From Rhodocyclales bacterium (GTDB lineage: Bacteria; Pseudomonadota; Gammaproteobacteria; Burkholderiales; Rhodocyclaceae): DNA of 47,484 nucleotides. Shown here piece after piece: positions 10,601 to 17,327 of this stretch. The stretch is from contig JAQGMF010000025.1 in the NCBI GenBank assembly GCA_028292505.1, positions 1-47,484 on the forward strand. The letters are read 5' to 3'. Position 1 is the first letter of the stretch, and each line of letters begins with the position of its first letter. The notes under the pieces are model-generated. The model had not been told where the DNA came from. It made no database searches and worked only from the letters and a program-made list of their open reading frames with translations. The position numbers and the translations under genes are program-made.

Positions 10601-11832
10601 ATGATGTGATTACCGAAGGGGTTGCCGAAGGCCACGACACAGTGATTGCCGTGACTGACGATTTCGTGTTGCCGGACAATGTCGAAGACCTCACGCTGGT
10701 TTCGACAACTTCGGACTATCGCACTGGAACCGGCAATGCGCTCGACAACGTCATCCGGGGCAGCAGCACGGCGACGAATTCCCTGTATGGTCTGGACGGG
10801 AACGACCTGCTGGTCGGCAGCGATTATGGCAATTACCTCGACGGCGGTGCTGGCGCCGACACCATGATCGGCGGCGGCGGGGATTATCTGACCCACAACA
10901 CCTTCATTGTGGACAATGCTGATGACGTTGTCATTGCTTCGGCCACGAATCACAATGATCTTGTAGAAGCAAGCGTCAGCTATGTGTTGTCGGACAACGT
11001 CGATCAACTATCGCTGCAAGGCAGCGCGGATATCGACGGCACGGGCAACGACATCTCGAACTGGATATGGGGCAATGACGGCAATAACCATCTGTATGGC
11101 GGTGGTGGCGACGACGTGCTATGGGGTAGTGGCGGACACGACACCCTGTACGGCGGACAGGGGAACGACGTTTACGACCTGTCGGATATTCAATACGCAG
11201 GTGGGTCGATTTACTACGACACCTTTATTGAAGCGCCAAATGAGGGAACTGACTCGATCGTGGCTGACTGCCCTGTGACGAGCTTTGTCCTGCCCGACAA
11301 TATTGAAAATATTTCCGCTAGTGGTGGGCAAATCTTCGGCAATGCTCTGGACAATTATATCGATACGCGGGATGGGGCAGATACGCTCTCTGGCGGGCAG
11401 GGCAACGACACGTTGGAAGGACGTGCGGGTGCGGATGTCTATCTGTTCGGCCGCGGGGATGGCAATGATGTTGTCATTGACGACGACGGCCGTGACCGCT
11501 ATTTCTACTACGATCCTTCGGCGCAGGACACAATCTCTTTCGGACCGGACATTTCGTACGAGCAACTGTGGTTCGCCCGCTCGGGCGACGATTTGAGCGT
11601 CCAATTGATCGGCACGCAGGATTCGATCACGGTGCGTAACTGGTACGAGGAGGACGGCAAATACCATATTGAAAATTTCAACAGTAGCGATGGCAAGACC
11701 CTGCTCGATAGCCAAGTCGACAATCTGGTCAGCGCCATGGCAGCGTTTGCGCCCCCCAGCGCGGGCCAGACTACGTTGCCGGCGAGCTACCAGACAGCGC
11801 TCAATCCGGTGATTGCCGCGAACTGGCACTAG
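1660..11832 (+). CDS. Giant RTX protein with N-terminal class-3-lipase-like domain (3390 aa)
   Basis: The N-terminus resembles an alpha/beta-hydrolase of the class 3 lipase type: RGT at residues 84-86 (oxyanion-loop motif), the nucleophile elbow GHSLGG at 182-187 with Ser184, and a candidate catalytic His282 in YNHSIVTLSDA. There is no N-terminal signal peptide. RTX nonapeptide blocks (GGxGxDxLx, binding Ca2+) occur at about 507-570, 877-947, 1085-1470, 1697-1770, 2053-2130, 2281-2350 and 2404-2517, with shorter ones to about 3265. Around 677-797 lies an Ig-like stretch, at about 2714-2834 a VCBS/cadherin-like domain, and at about 2837-2937 a dystroglycan-type cadherin-like domain (LPKWLSFDAATRTFSGTPT). 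IKDWYLDDAH-type segments recur near 2575, 2680 and 3327, as in RTX-associated repeats. The last 36 residues (LVSAMAAFAPP to IAANWH) look like a type I secretion signal. The expected exporter (ABC protein, membrane fusion protein, TolC) is not in the window. Activity may be lipase, phospholipase, adhesion, or several of these. Confidence 0.88.
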   Translation: MATIQQYSDYSLLALASYAEALQAATTNTTQLLKAGFAQAELDAFQAEGWQVVNQSSDALYGNSGFSATLFQNVNTGEYVLANRGTAGGRDLFEDGWGIALKGVAGYQILDMYRYYKQLITPANTGVIYSADEIAKLSAIVAQYQPFGPLPTSAYTSIVSAYLAHDIGLGELSATQALTVTGHSLGGHLAIWLNKLAPAQVAQVITFNGAGEGGLLSSAITAAAGLFGGISSSTNDPKVTNVYGDGGVNIISGVGGNIGKNVPLVIEAQSSVDSTLDGLYNHSIVTLSDAVGMAALLSKLAPSLTTSSSNAIFKAASNGNPTMLESVLDAVRKSLLGASVTTTPTDNREALYNNIKALTDSAAFNTLYGKLKLTLSSAELANKAKTEFSALVALSTLSPIVLEGSDAANQSLLDTTLGGVQGNLYTQWQADQALSDADRAAGKANFSDKYLADRAAMLVLVVERNTFDGGIGVGPASGVGAHYEDKASSIQVETGVAGGGTLKQQILFGGATADTLTGANLGDHLYGGAGNDTLDGGLGNDYLEGDSGDDRLVGGSGRDTLIGGAGNDTYVFASTDSGYDTFEDQLGNNKIEVDGQILSVDVSTKASAANTWDKAGVRYVLESGSFLDKTVGGTLLVETLSGKKTAEVQHFHQGDYGLTFSTQATLAAAGESAPFGTDSPTGDPLKLVEGGALAFSLFLSAALVPAGAKLLLSLTGADGALFSLVDGDTQTSFADGEISLDINDDRLHQSLALLSTGDATADASLTLTAKLVDADGADIAGSTPTNLAVQFNAQAQPDLQFTYGMVQPISDYVSAWDIPYETQSLDPQWNFIGARLTSEATLSGDNDFWQGVHQIYTGPGEGTVYGWTQSVTETVTAGAGNDWLIGGDDFIHGFDADAQAAASKAPLLATGGDDLHGGSGNDILIGGASSDVLNGDEGDDLLWGYRANGPVPVAINLPTSGTYKDSSFDPQSFWENVGRNFTWQTPVLYTDASTGELGLHMQASFGASTYSGKLLRVRDIVYAYDEFVDFTYTPPAPGEDDAGSLHATTYDGHVIDSKLYVSQMGADLSSTSSAYDTPDAHGDVINGGAGNDGLFGSNGNDSLDGGADNDTLMGNDGDDLLRGGSGADLLAGGQGNDTLDGGTQNDTLYGETGADYLDGGDGNDHLIGGSDSDELYGGDGNDTLYGDVLTKPTDQYGDDYLDGGAGDDVLNGDGGSDTLFGGEGNDSLFGDASDTPVSKLGNDYLDGEAGNDLVDGGGGDDTLYGGDGNDSLYGDDSGTPQSALGNDYLDGEAGDDSLVGGGGADTLYGGDGNDTLFGDGDDTPADKMGDDYLDGEAGNDAILGGGGQDTLYGGTGNDSLWGDDGDPAASADNDYLDGEEGNDYLAGGGGDDTLLGGQGKDTLWGDYESPSSGGNDYLDGGDDDDELSGGSGNDTLLGGAGNDFLDGGDGDDVLVGGSGTDYLSGGAGNDSYVIGAGEAAINGSTAETIDDSGGQDTLSLACTVDDLTLRQVGNDLKLNWAGNTQALFIKEGFGGAIDTFNFADGQTLTLAQLMNKYMHDSVNTSVSASGANVAGGTASDYFEITGTQAHIQTGQGDDTIIAAGGDTVLVGAGDGNDFIKEAGHTGRVVFGPGVHAEDLSASMYNADGHTYLSIAYGTGDSLLIEDAGTGGIAEYQFDDGTVLTHAQLIHALGPQSITGSDDADVLWGTDSGDSISGAQGDDAIYGGAGDDVLAGGEGVDTLEGGDGSDTLSGGAGDDLLRGGAGNDGYQLSDAMGHDVIEDVDGGTLMLSGAWTTGRVTSSRVGDDLLLQTGATESALTITGYYTGTASWQVQSLGQAAVSVDDWLAAQAVVHGTTDWLAAYKQMEYEWSLPASYTYDAAGRPVVVEVTPNPSAALGTLTSRTTYDRMYSDESLDEQDHYHLAGFVNGKDVSDGSSAARIYGAEGVDPIVLSDTSTDRGAVQRYQVVSSEYVQVYYPLPPDFWADFAGQPLPPGFGFDPDGHGYIQWEWKEIDHYGWVSYPVIDREVDTLQTRSFTEVHGDDHDNQFYMMRPGIVDGGAGNDLVVTDWWGFGAQGDRTLGIFADGGAGDDVIIGSAAQDTLIGGTGNDFIGNDFTVGGGGGDTFVFNAADGEDTLQGSSSNDTIVLQDGLSAGQLSFSLNYAIGLQNDPDPTYAAYEYIYSVFVRTQWVVLPSLDISWGGQTHIHVLIPDSTGNNLAQVRFDDGTSLSLKSVLDGLLASGGVLGVPSALDLVTPIFDATLGLAGNGEVGFNSVAISGFVGGPGNDTLQAGGVGAVAGGAGNDELHASTSGNALNGDAGDDVLIGGAGDDSLDGGLGNDSMSGGMGDDTYVVDSVGDALSESVGSGIDTILSSISYTLGDDNIENLTLTGPSAIDGEGNSLDNVLTGNDSANVLIAGAGNDTLYGNAGADLLEGGSGDDVLYGGGEDNDTLVGGDGNDSLYAMSGGANSLDGGNGNDLLYGNYNNDVVMGGDGDDSLYGGQGDDLLMGGNGNDVYLWSAWQGNDTIVESGGGSDLLSIGLTSQYFAGQYLPGQVVLNRSGTDLLVNVLPTDEVITIKDWYLDDAHRVESIQVNGVRGSSGEKGISLVWNADQVLSGAPAGIIYYDYFLAGYGDQTFTRTGGVAEELQIFGPLPDDVTLQRSGMDLLVAVGYTQETITLKDWYLDDAHKIGIKLFDEYYSDSVSATWDVGQILALTNTTPTANADSANVTEDVPWIMTADAGVLANDTDADTGDALTVSAVSFGTTAGTVGTALVGTYGALTLTADGSYSYLANQAAAEALGAGQTATEIFNYTVQDSAGATSATTLTFTVTGTNDAPVAVGTVADQSGKADAAFSYVVPDGLFNDDDMVDTLSLSATLLDGAALPKWLSFDAATRTFSGTPTATELGVVGIQLNATDSVGAMASTTFQIQIDSVLDPTIVGSADSEVLMGTTGDDIIDGVGGGDTMLGGVGDDLYYARTADDVITEGVAEGHDTVIAVTDDFVLPDNVEDLTLVSTTSDYRTGTGNALDNVIRGSSTATNSLYGLDGNDLLVGSDYGNYLDGGAGADTMIGGGGDYLTHNTFIVDNADDVVIASATNHNDLVEASVSYVLSDNVDQLSLQGSADIDGTGNDISNWIWGNDGNNHLYGGGGDDVLWGSGGHDTLYGGQGNDVYDLSDIQYAGGSIYYDTFIEAPNEGTDSIVADCPVTSFVLPDNIENISASGGQIFGNALDNYIDTRDGADTLSGGQGNDTLEGRAGADVYLFGRGDGNDVVIDDDGRDRYFYYDPSAQDTISFGPDISYEQLWFARSGDDLSVQLIGTQDSITVRNWYEEDGKYHIENFNSSDGKTLLDSQVDNLVSAMAAFAPPSAGQTTLPASYQTALNPVIAANWH
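5122..5904 (+). repeat. Six tandem 42-44-residue higher-order repeats within the RTX region
   Basis: The motif DYLDG begins at bases 5122, 5254, 5386, 5518, 5650, 5779 and 5905, so the spacings are 132, 132, 132, 132, 129 and 126 bases. Each unit is a run of RTX nonapeptides (DYLDGxAGND, GGGGxDTLYGG, DGNDSLFGD) plus a non-RTX linker resembling DTPxxKxG. The exact period over four units, followed by trimmed copies, points to recent tandem duplication of a whole 44-residue block, beyond ordinary RTX periodicity. Such an array is prone to copy-number change and to assembly collapse. Confidence 0.85.
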
Positions 11833-11835
11833 CCG

Positions 11836-11870
11836 CGCCACCGCCCCAGTGTCAGCCCGGCCGGGTGGCG
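11836..11870 (+). terminator. Weak terminator-like hairpin after the RTX gene
   Basis: Arms CGCCACC (11836-11842) and GGTGGCG (11864-11870) are perfectly complementary and start four bases after the RTX stop codon. The loop itself contains the GC palindrome CCCGGCCGGG. No T-run follows, so intrinsic termination is doubtful. The remaining 158 bases to the next gene hold a TTGACaGTCAA palindrome (11970-11980) but no good promoter. Confidence 0.25.
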
Positions 11871-12028
11871 TGAGCGTAGCGGGGTGCGCTGCCGGGTTTG
11901 GCAGTCTGAACGGGTCGGCGAAATCGTCGTTCGTTTGCATGCTGCCTAAAGGCTCGGCGTCACCGTCCGTTGACAGTCAATGCCCCGTCGACAACGGGCA
12001 GGAATGATCTCAATGGGAGTGAGCGCCG

Positions 12029-13489
12029 GTGGCGGGACGACTGGGACTGCAAGGCTGGGTGGAGCGCATACGCGACCGGGATATGCCGGCTTTCGGCAAT
12101 ACGGTCAATTCGGTGCGCAATATCACGGCGGACGAGAATGCTTCGATCGGCATGCTGTCGCGCGTGATTCTGCAGGACGCTGCCCTCACTACCAAGGTTC
12201 TCAAACTTTCCAATAGCGTCATCTTCAATCCGGCGCGGCAGCCTGTCAGCACGATCAGCCGCGCGGTTACGGTGCTCGGTTTCAACGTGCTCGGCCAGGT
12301 CGTGCTGTCGATTTGCCTCATCGACGCGTTTCTCGTGGGTGGTCTGCGCGGGCGTGTCGCCAGCGAGATGGCGCGCTGCTTTCATGCGGCCGTACAGGCA
12401 CGCACGGCGGCTGCCGCTTGCGGCGTGATGCAGGCCGAGGAGGTTTTCATCGCGGCGCTGCTCGGGCGGGTCGGCGAGATGGCTTTCTGGTGCTTTGGCG
12501 GAGATACCGCGAATCAGCTGGACCAGGCGCTCATCGAGCAACCCGACGAGCGCCCCGAAGATATGCAAATGGATTTGCTCGGCTTCCGGTTGCGCAATCT
12601 CACTGCATCGTTGGCACGCGAATGGCATCTCGGTGCGATGGTCGTGTCAGCCGCCGAACCCGTCTCGCATCCGAGCGTGTCGGAGAAGGCTATCGCGCTT
12701 GGACATAGGCTCGCCGCCGCGTCGGAATACGGCTGGGAATCGGCCGTGGCGATCAAGGCGCTGGAGAGTTATGCGGAAATGTTGCATCGCCCCTTCGAGG
12801 AAGTGAAGACGCTGGTGCTGAACAATGCAGCCGAGGCAACGCGTGTGGCGGCGCAGTTTGGCGCAACCGAGGCGGCGCGTTTGATTCCCGCGCCGAGCGC
12901 CGACATCGCCGATATTCCCGAAGAAATGGTGGTGGATATTGCGCGCGAAGCAGCCGATCCCGCGGCCGACCCGATGTTGCAACTGCGCATCCTGCGCGAT
13001 CTGGCGATGATGCTGACCGGCAAGCCCAGCCTCAACGAAGTGCTCAATCTGGTGCTCGAAGGCATCTATCGTGGGCTGGGCATGCACCGCGCGGTGTTCG
13101 CTTTGTTGACGGCAGATCGCACGACCTTGCAGGCCAAGGCTGCCCTGGGTCACGACGCTGAAGCGCTGTTGAAGCGCTTCGTGTTCAAGCTCGATGGCAG
13201 CAGGGGCGATTTGATCAATGAAATATTTATGCGAAATGAATCTTTCTGGTTGCGCGATCCAATGCCGCGCGGTATCAGTGCGGTGCGCTTCGAAAAAGTG
13301 ACCGGCACGCAGGAGGCATTCATCGCGCCAATCACCACGCACGGCCGCGCCATCGGCGTCTTCTATGCGGATTGCGGCGTCAACACGCCGGATCAGGAAG
13401 CCTGGCAGGGTTTCTTACATTTCGTGCAACAGGCCAGTCTGTCGTTCGAACACGTGGCTACGCGCGGAGCGGCAGGCGCAAAGCGCTGA
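12029..13489 (+). CDS. HDOD domain protein with C-terminal GAF domain
   Basis: The product is 486 residues from GTG 12029, which has GGGAG at 12015-12019 nine bases upstream. Residues 10-210 match an HDOD (HD-related output) domain: MPAFGNTVNSV, then ILQDAALTTKVLKLSNS and ISRAVTVLGFNVLGQVVLS. HDOD domains keep the HD fold but usually lack the catalytic metal ligands, and they act as signalling or scaffold modules. From about 320 to 480 lies a GAF-like domain (LNLVLEGIYRGLGMHRAVFA, then FIAPITTHGRAIGVFYAD), normally a small-molecule or protein sensor. There is no membrane segment, so it is cytoplasmic. HDOD-GAF proteins of proteobacteria are poorly characterised and have been tied to motility, chemotaxis and cyclic-nucleotide signalling. 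The c-di-GMP-responsive pilus locus begins 2 kb downstream, but argJ and a ygjV-like gene lie between, so a functional link is only a suggestion. Confidence 0.85.
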   Translation: MAGRLGLQGWVERIRDRDMPAFGNTVNSVRNITADENASIGMLSRVILQDAALTTKVLKLSNSVIFNPARQPVSTISRAVTVLGFNVLGQVVLSICLIDAFLVGGLRGRVASEMARCFHAAVQARTAAAACGVMQAEEVFIAALLGRVGEMAFWCFGGDTANQLDQALIEQPDERPEDMQMDLLGFRLRNLTASLAREWHLGAMVVSAAEPVSHPSVSEKAIALGHRLAAASEYGWESAVAIKALESYAEMLHRPFEEVKTLVLNNAAEATRVAAQFGATEAARLIPAPSADIADIPEEMVVDIAREAADPAADPMLQLRILRDLAMMLTGKPSLNEVLNLVLEGIYRGLGMHRAVFALLTADRTTLQAKAALGHDAEALLKRFVFKLDGSRGDLINEIFMRNESFWLRDPMPRGISAVRFEKVTGTQEAFIAPITTHGRAIGVFYADCGVNTPDQEAWQGFLHFVQQASLSFEHVATRGAAGAKR

Positions 13490-13579
13490 TCTCGGAGGTT
13501 GCGTCTTTGACGGCGCGTCCGTCTGCGTGGCGGCAAATCCCTTAGAATTGCGGGCTGTCTTCGCATCTCAAGGATCGTC

Positions 13580-14815
13580 ATGCCCGTCAATCTCCAAGCG
13601 CCCATCGCCGACCAACTCAAAGCCGTCAAGGGTGTGCGCCTGGGCACGGCCGAAGCGGGCATTCGCAAGCTCAATCGCCGCGACATTACCCTCATCGAAC
13701 TCGCAGAAGGTAGCCGCGCGGCCGGGGTCTTCACGCAGAATCGTTTCTGCGCAGCGCCTGTGCAAGTATGCAAATCGCATTTGTCGCTGACTTCGCCGCG
13801 CGCCCTCGTGATCAACACGGGTATTGCCAATGCGGGCACCGGCGAGCAGGGCGTGAGCAATGCGCTGGCCACCTGCCGCGCTGTCGGCGAGTTACTCGGC
13901 GTGGCGCGTGAAGCCGTGCTGCCTTTTTCCACCGGCGTAATTCTCGAACATCTGCCGATGGATCGACTTGTGGCCGGTTTGCCCGCCGCGCAGGCGGCGC
14001 TCAAGGACGATGGTTGGTTCGATGCCTGCCACGCCATCATGACCACCGATACCCTGCCCAAGTGCATTTCGCGCCAGGTAGATATCGATGGACAGATCGT
14101 GACTTTCACCGGCATGAGCAAGGGCGCTGGCATGATCCGGCCGAACATGGCGACGATGCTCGGCTACCTTGCCACCGATGCCAAGCTCGCCCAGCCGCTG
14201 CTCGATCAACTGGTGCGCGAGGCCGCTGAGCTGTCCTTCAACAGCATCACCGTGGATGGCGATACCTCGACCAACGACTCTTTCATCCTGATTGCGACCG
14301 GGCAAGTCGGCGAGGAAATCGTCGACGAGGCGTCGAGCGAATTTCAGATATTGCGTGCCGAAGTCATCGACATTGCGCAATGGTTGGCGCAAGCCATTGT
14401 TCGCGATGGCGAAGGCGCAACGAAATTCATGAGCATCGTTGTCGAAGGCGGCAAGGATCGCGACGAGTGCCGCAAGGTGGCGTATTCGGTCGCGCATTCG
14501 CCGCTCGTCAAAACCGCTTTCTTTGCGTCAGACCCCAATCTTGGGCGCATTCTCGCCGCCATCGGATATGCCAGTGTCAATGATCTGGATGTTGATGCAC
14601 TGCGCGTCTGGCTCGGCACGGATGGCGAAGAAGTTCTGGTTGCAGAAAAAGGGGGGCGTGCCACGAGTTATGTCGAAGAAGCCGGAGCGCGCATCATGAA
14701 GAACGCCGAGATCACCGTACGGGTGGACCTCGCACGCGGCGACGCGGCGGCAACGGTGTGGACCTGCGATTTTTCGTATGACTATGTAAAGATCAACGCC
14801 GACTACCGCTCTTGA
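13580..14815 (+). CDS. argJ: Bifunctional glutamate N-acetyltransferase / amino-acid acetyltransferase ArgJ
   Basis: ArgJ transfers the acetyl group from N-acetylornithine to glutamate, recycling it in arginine biosynthesis; many bacterial forms also make N-acetylglutamate from acetyl-CoA. The 411-residue length is normal for the family. The self-cleavage motif is present as [14 protein letters not shown]. Thr192, at the Ala-Thr bond, becomes the N-terminal nucleophile of the beta subunit after autoproteolysis. Other conserved stretches are [12 protein letters not shown] near the N-terminus, [13 protein letters not shown] and [12 protein letters not shown], and the C-terminus [12 protein letters not shown]. 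The start at ATG 13580 has AAGGA at 13570-13574. The gene stands alone and no other arg genes are in the window. The 90 bases upstream contain a TAGAAT at 13543-13548, but no -35 element at the right distance. Confidence 0.96.
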   Translation: MPVNLQAPIADQLKAVKGVRLGTAEAGIRKLNRRDITLIELAEGSRAAGVFTQNRFCAAPVQVCKSHLSLTSPRALVINTGIANAGTGEQGVSNALATCRAVGELLGVAREAVLPFSTGVILEHLPMDRLVAGLPAAQAALKDDGWFDACHAIMTTDTLPKCISRQVDIDGQIVTFTGMSKGAGMIRPNMATMLGYLATDAKLAQPLLDQLVREAAELSFNSITVDGDTSTNDSFILIATGQVGEEIVDEASSEFQILRAEVIDIAQWLAQAIVRDGEGATKFMSIVVEGGKDRDECRKVAYSVAHSPLVKTAFFASDPNLGRILAAIGYASVNDLDVDALRVWLGTDGEEVLVAEKGGRATSYVEEAGARIMKNAEITVRVDLARGDAAATVWTCDFSYDYVKINADYRS

Positions 14816-14915
14816 TTCCTCGCCACAACCGCCACTGCCTTTGTCGACTTCGGCTTGCCGTGCCTTAGCACTGTTTGCGCCTTGTCTTCGCGGCAGTAAC
14901 GGTTGTGGCGAGGAA
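14816..14915. repeat. 24-base near-perfect inverted repeat after argJ
   Basis: Arms at 14816-14839 and 14892-14915 match at 22 of 24 positions when one is reverse-complemented (TTCCTCGCCACAACCG followed by ACTGCC in the left arm, two mismatches). The loop is 52 bases. The left arm begins directly after the argJ stop. As RNA it would form a very stable hairpin, but with no T-run. It could be a transcription barrier, a small mobile palindromic element, or a processing site. I saw no second copy in the window. Confidence 0.7.
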
Positions 14916-14963
14916 GGTATGTGCTTGGGCGAGCGTCTGTTTCTTCTCTTCCCGTAATTACCA

Positions 14964-15497
14964 ATGCTTCACGACATATTCTCGGTTCCCCAGCTCTTCG
15001 GCTATCTCGCATTCTTCTTTGGCGTCGGTTGCTTCCTGCAAAAGAGCGATGTGCGCTTCAAAGTCTTCATGTCCATCGAGTGCATCAGCTACGTCATTCA
15101 CTTCTGGTTGCTCGGCAACTTGACGGCCTGTGCCAGTTCAGCCGTTTCGGTTGGGCGTTCGCTGGCGGCGATACGTAGTCGCTCGCGCTGGGTCGCGCTG
15201 ATCTTCGTGTTGCTGAGTCTTGGCATGGGCGTCTGGCTGGCAAAGACCTGGCTGTCGCTGTTGCCCATCGTCGCGTCCTGCATCGGAACGACAGCCTTGT
15301 TTCTGCTTTCGGGCGTGCGCATGCGCGCCCTGATGTTGGTGGGCACGACGCTGTGGCTGATCAATAACATCGCCTCCGGCTCGATCGGCGGCACGATGCT
15401 GGAGGCGGTCATCCTGACGACCAATACCTGGACGATCTTTCGCCTGATGCGCGATGGGCGCCGCGATACACCGGTGGCGCCGATTCCCGAGCCATAG
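14964..15497 (+). CDS. YgjV-like inner-membrane protein
   Basis: The product is 177 residues and highly hydrophobic, with about six membrane segments: LFGYLAFFFGVGCFL, ISYVIHFWLLG, WVALIFVLLSLGMGVWL, LLPIVASCIGTTALFLL, LMLVGTTLWLINN, and a last segment around MLEAVILTTNTWTIF. The size and layout, with a short polar loop after the first helix (QKSDVRFK) and a C-terminal FRLMRDGR, fit the YgjV family of bacterial inner-membrane proteins, whose biochemical role is not established. The start is ATG 14964; no clear Shine-Dalgarno is visible, since the long inverted repeat lies just upstream. It sits between argJ and the pilus locus and is probably unrelated to either. Confidence 0.75.
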   Translation: MLHDIFSVPQLFGYLAFFFGVGCFLQKSDVRFKVFMSIECISYVIHFWLLGNLTACASSAVSVGRSLAAIRSRSRWVALIFVLLSLGMGVWLAKTWLSLLPIVASCIGTTALFLLSGVRMRALMLVGTTLWLINNIASGSIGGTMLEAVILTTNTWTIFRLMRDGRRDTPVAPIPEP

Positions 15498-15576
15498 CCG
15501 CTCAAGCCTGGCTGCGGAATGCCGATGTTGTCAGAAGGGCACGACTACCTTTGTCGACAATAGGGAATCCCGCGAT

Positions 15577-17280
15577 ATGGCCAGACCCGAAAAATTCCGC
15601 CTCGGCGATCTGCTGGTGCAGAAGAGCTGCATCACGCTGGAACAGCTCGAATACGTGCTCAGCGAGCAAAAACGCTCGGGGCGCAAGTTCGGGCGTCTCG
15701 TCGTCGAACTCGGCTACACGACCGATGAGGCGGTGGCGCGCGCCATCGCCAGCCAGATCGGCGGCGAGTTTGTCGATCTGCACAAGGTGCGTGTCGGCGC
15801 GGCCATGCAGAGTCTCATCCCCGAAACCCTGGCACGGCGTCTGCGCCTGATCGCCGTCGAGGATCGCGGCGCCTCCGTGCTGGTCGGTTTTGCCGACCCC
15901 GGCAATCTGCTCGCTTATGACGAAGCGGTACGCGTGCTCAACCGGCCGGTCGATATCGCCGTGGTGGTCGAGAGCGCATTGCGCGATGCGCTCGACGCGG
16001 TGTATCGCGACAGCGGCAAGGTCAATAGCATCGTCGATGAGCTCAATACCGAGCTCGGCACAGGCGAACTCGATCTTGGCGAACTCGGTGCGTTGACTGG
16101 CTCGGAAGACGCGCCGGTGGTGCGTCTCATCGAAAGCATTTTCGAGGAAGCACGCAAGCTGCGTGCTTCGGACATCCACATCGAGCCACAGGAGCGCACC
16201 GTCGTCGTACGCTTTCGCATCGACGGTGTATTGCATCGGCATATGGAGGCCTCGTCGCGCGTTGCCAGCGCGGTGGTGCTGCGTCTCAAGCTTGTCGCCG
16301 GTCTCGACATTTCGGAGAAGCGTTTGCCACAGGATGGCCGCTTCGGCGTGAAGATCGGCGGCCATCCGGTCGACATGCGCATGTCGACCTTGCCCACGCA
16401 ATATGGCGAATGCGTTGTGCTACGCGTGCTCAACCAGTCCTCGGCCGTCGTGACGCTCAATCGCCTGGCGATGCCGAAGCACATCCTGGATGGCTTCCGC
16501 GCTGCCATCGCACGACCTAACGGTATCGTGTTAGTGACTGGGCCCACCGGCAGCGGCAAGACGACGACGCTTTATTCCGCGCTGGCCGAACTCAACACGC
16601 CGGACACCAAGATCATCACCGTCGAAGACCCGGTCGAATATCGCTTGCCGGGCATCAACCAGGTGCAGGTGAACGAGAAGATCGATCTTACCTTCGGACG
16701 CATATTGCGCACCTGCCTGCGGCAAGATCCGGATGTCATATTGGTCGGTGAAATGCGCGACAAGGAGACGGCCGAGATCGGCATGCGCGCCGCCATGACA
16801 GGGCATCTGGTGTTATCCACATTGCATACTAACGATGCGATCAGCACGCCCGCGCGGCTCATCGACATGGGTGTGGCGCGTTTCATGGTAGCCATGTCGG
16901 TGCACATGATATTGGCGCAGCGTCTGCTGCGGCTAATGTGCGAGCACTGTCGCGAACCGGCTGAGCTGGAGCCCGATCAACTGACCTGGCTGCGCTTGGA
17001 GGCAGGGTCGCGCGCCGACGAACTGGTCTATCGCAAGGCGCGCGGTTGCTCACGTTGCAACGGCTCGGGATATACCGGCCGACGCGGTGTGTATGAGATG
17101 CTGGAGATGACGCGGCCACTCATTGAGGCTGCGAACAATGAAGACCCCGGTGTTTTCGTGCGTGCAGCGCGCGAGCAGATGGCGGGCAAGACCCTGCGTG
17201 CCGACGCGGCGCGATTGGTGATGGAAGGGCTCACGACGGCGGAAGAAGCTATGCGTGTGACATTTCAGATTGATGACTGA
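15577..17280 (+). CDS. mshE: MSHA pilus extension ATPase MshE with MshEN c-di-GMP-binding motif
   Basis: This hexameric cytoplasmic ATPase of the GspE/PilB family powers pilus assembly. I start it at ATG 15577 (AGGGAA about 10 bases upstream), giving 567 residues; the frame is open to 15454 without a better site. Residues 8-31 and 37-60 are two 24-residue motifs (RLGDLLV to LSEQ, and KFGRLVV to IASQ) separated by exactly five residues (KRSGR). This is the tandem MshEN signature that binds cyclic di-GMP in Vibrio MshE. Walker A is GPTGSGKTTTL with Lys328. The Asp box and Walker B (DPDVILVGEMRD) and the His box (GHLVLSTLHTND) follow. A zinc tetracysteine (CEHC ... CSRC) lies near the C-terminus. 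It is the first gene of the pilus locus. A repeat-filled gap of 235 bases separates it from mshG. Confidence 0.95.
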   Translation: MARPEKFRLGDLLVQKSCITLEQLEYVLSEQKRSGRKFGRLVVELGYTTDEAVARAIASQIGGEFVDLHKVRVGAAMQSLIPETLARRLRLIAVEDRGASVLVGFADPGNLLAYDEAVRVLNRPVDIAVVVESALRDALDAVYRDSGKVNSIVDELNTELGTGELDLGELGALTGSEDAPVVRLIESIFEEARKLRASDIHIEPQERTVVVRFRIDGVLHRHMEASSRVASAVVLRLKLVAGLDISEKRLPQDGRFGVKIGGHPVDMRMSTLPTQYGECVVLRVLNQSSAVVTLNRLAMPKHILDGFRAAIARPNGIVLVTGPTGSGKTTTLYSALAELNTPDTKIITVEDPVEYRLPGINQVQVNEKIDLTFGRILRTCLRQDPDVILVGEMRDKETAEIGMRAAMTGHLVLSTLHTNDAISTPARLIDMGVARFMVAMSVHMILAQRLLRLMCEHCREPAELEPDQLTWLRLEAGSRADELVYRKARGCSRCNGSGYTGRRGVYEMLEMTRPLIEAANNEDPGVFVRAAREQMAGKTLRADAARLVMEGLTTAEEAMRVTFQIDD

Positions 17281-17327
17281 TATGGATAGCTCACGCGATG
17301 TATCGAGTGTCATGATCGCTATGAAAT

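Noticed and set aside
13507..13548. TTGACG and TAGAAT upstream of argJ as a promoter
   Set aside because: The spacer is 30 bases, far from the 16-18 needed; TAGAAT alone is not enough.
15551..15560. TTGTCGACAA palindrome before mshE as an operator
   Set aside because: A 10-base palindrome this short is expected by chance in such DNA, and no promoter elements frame it.
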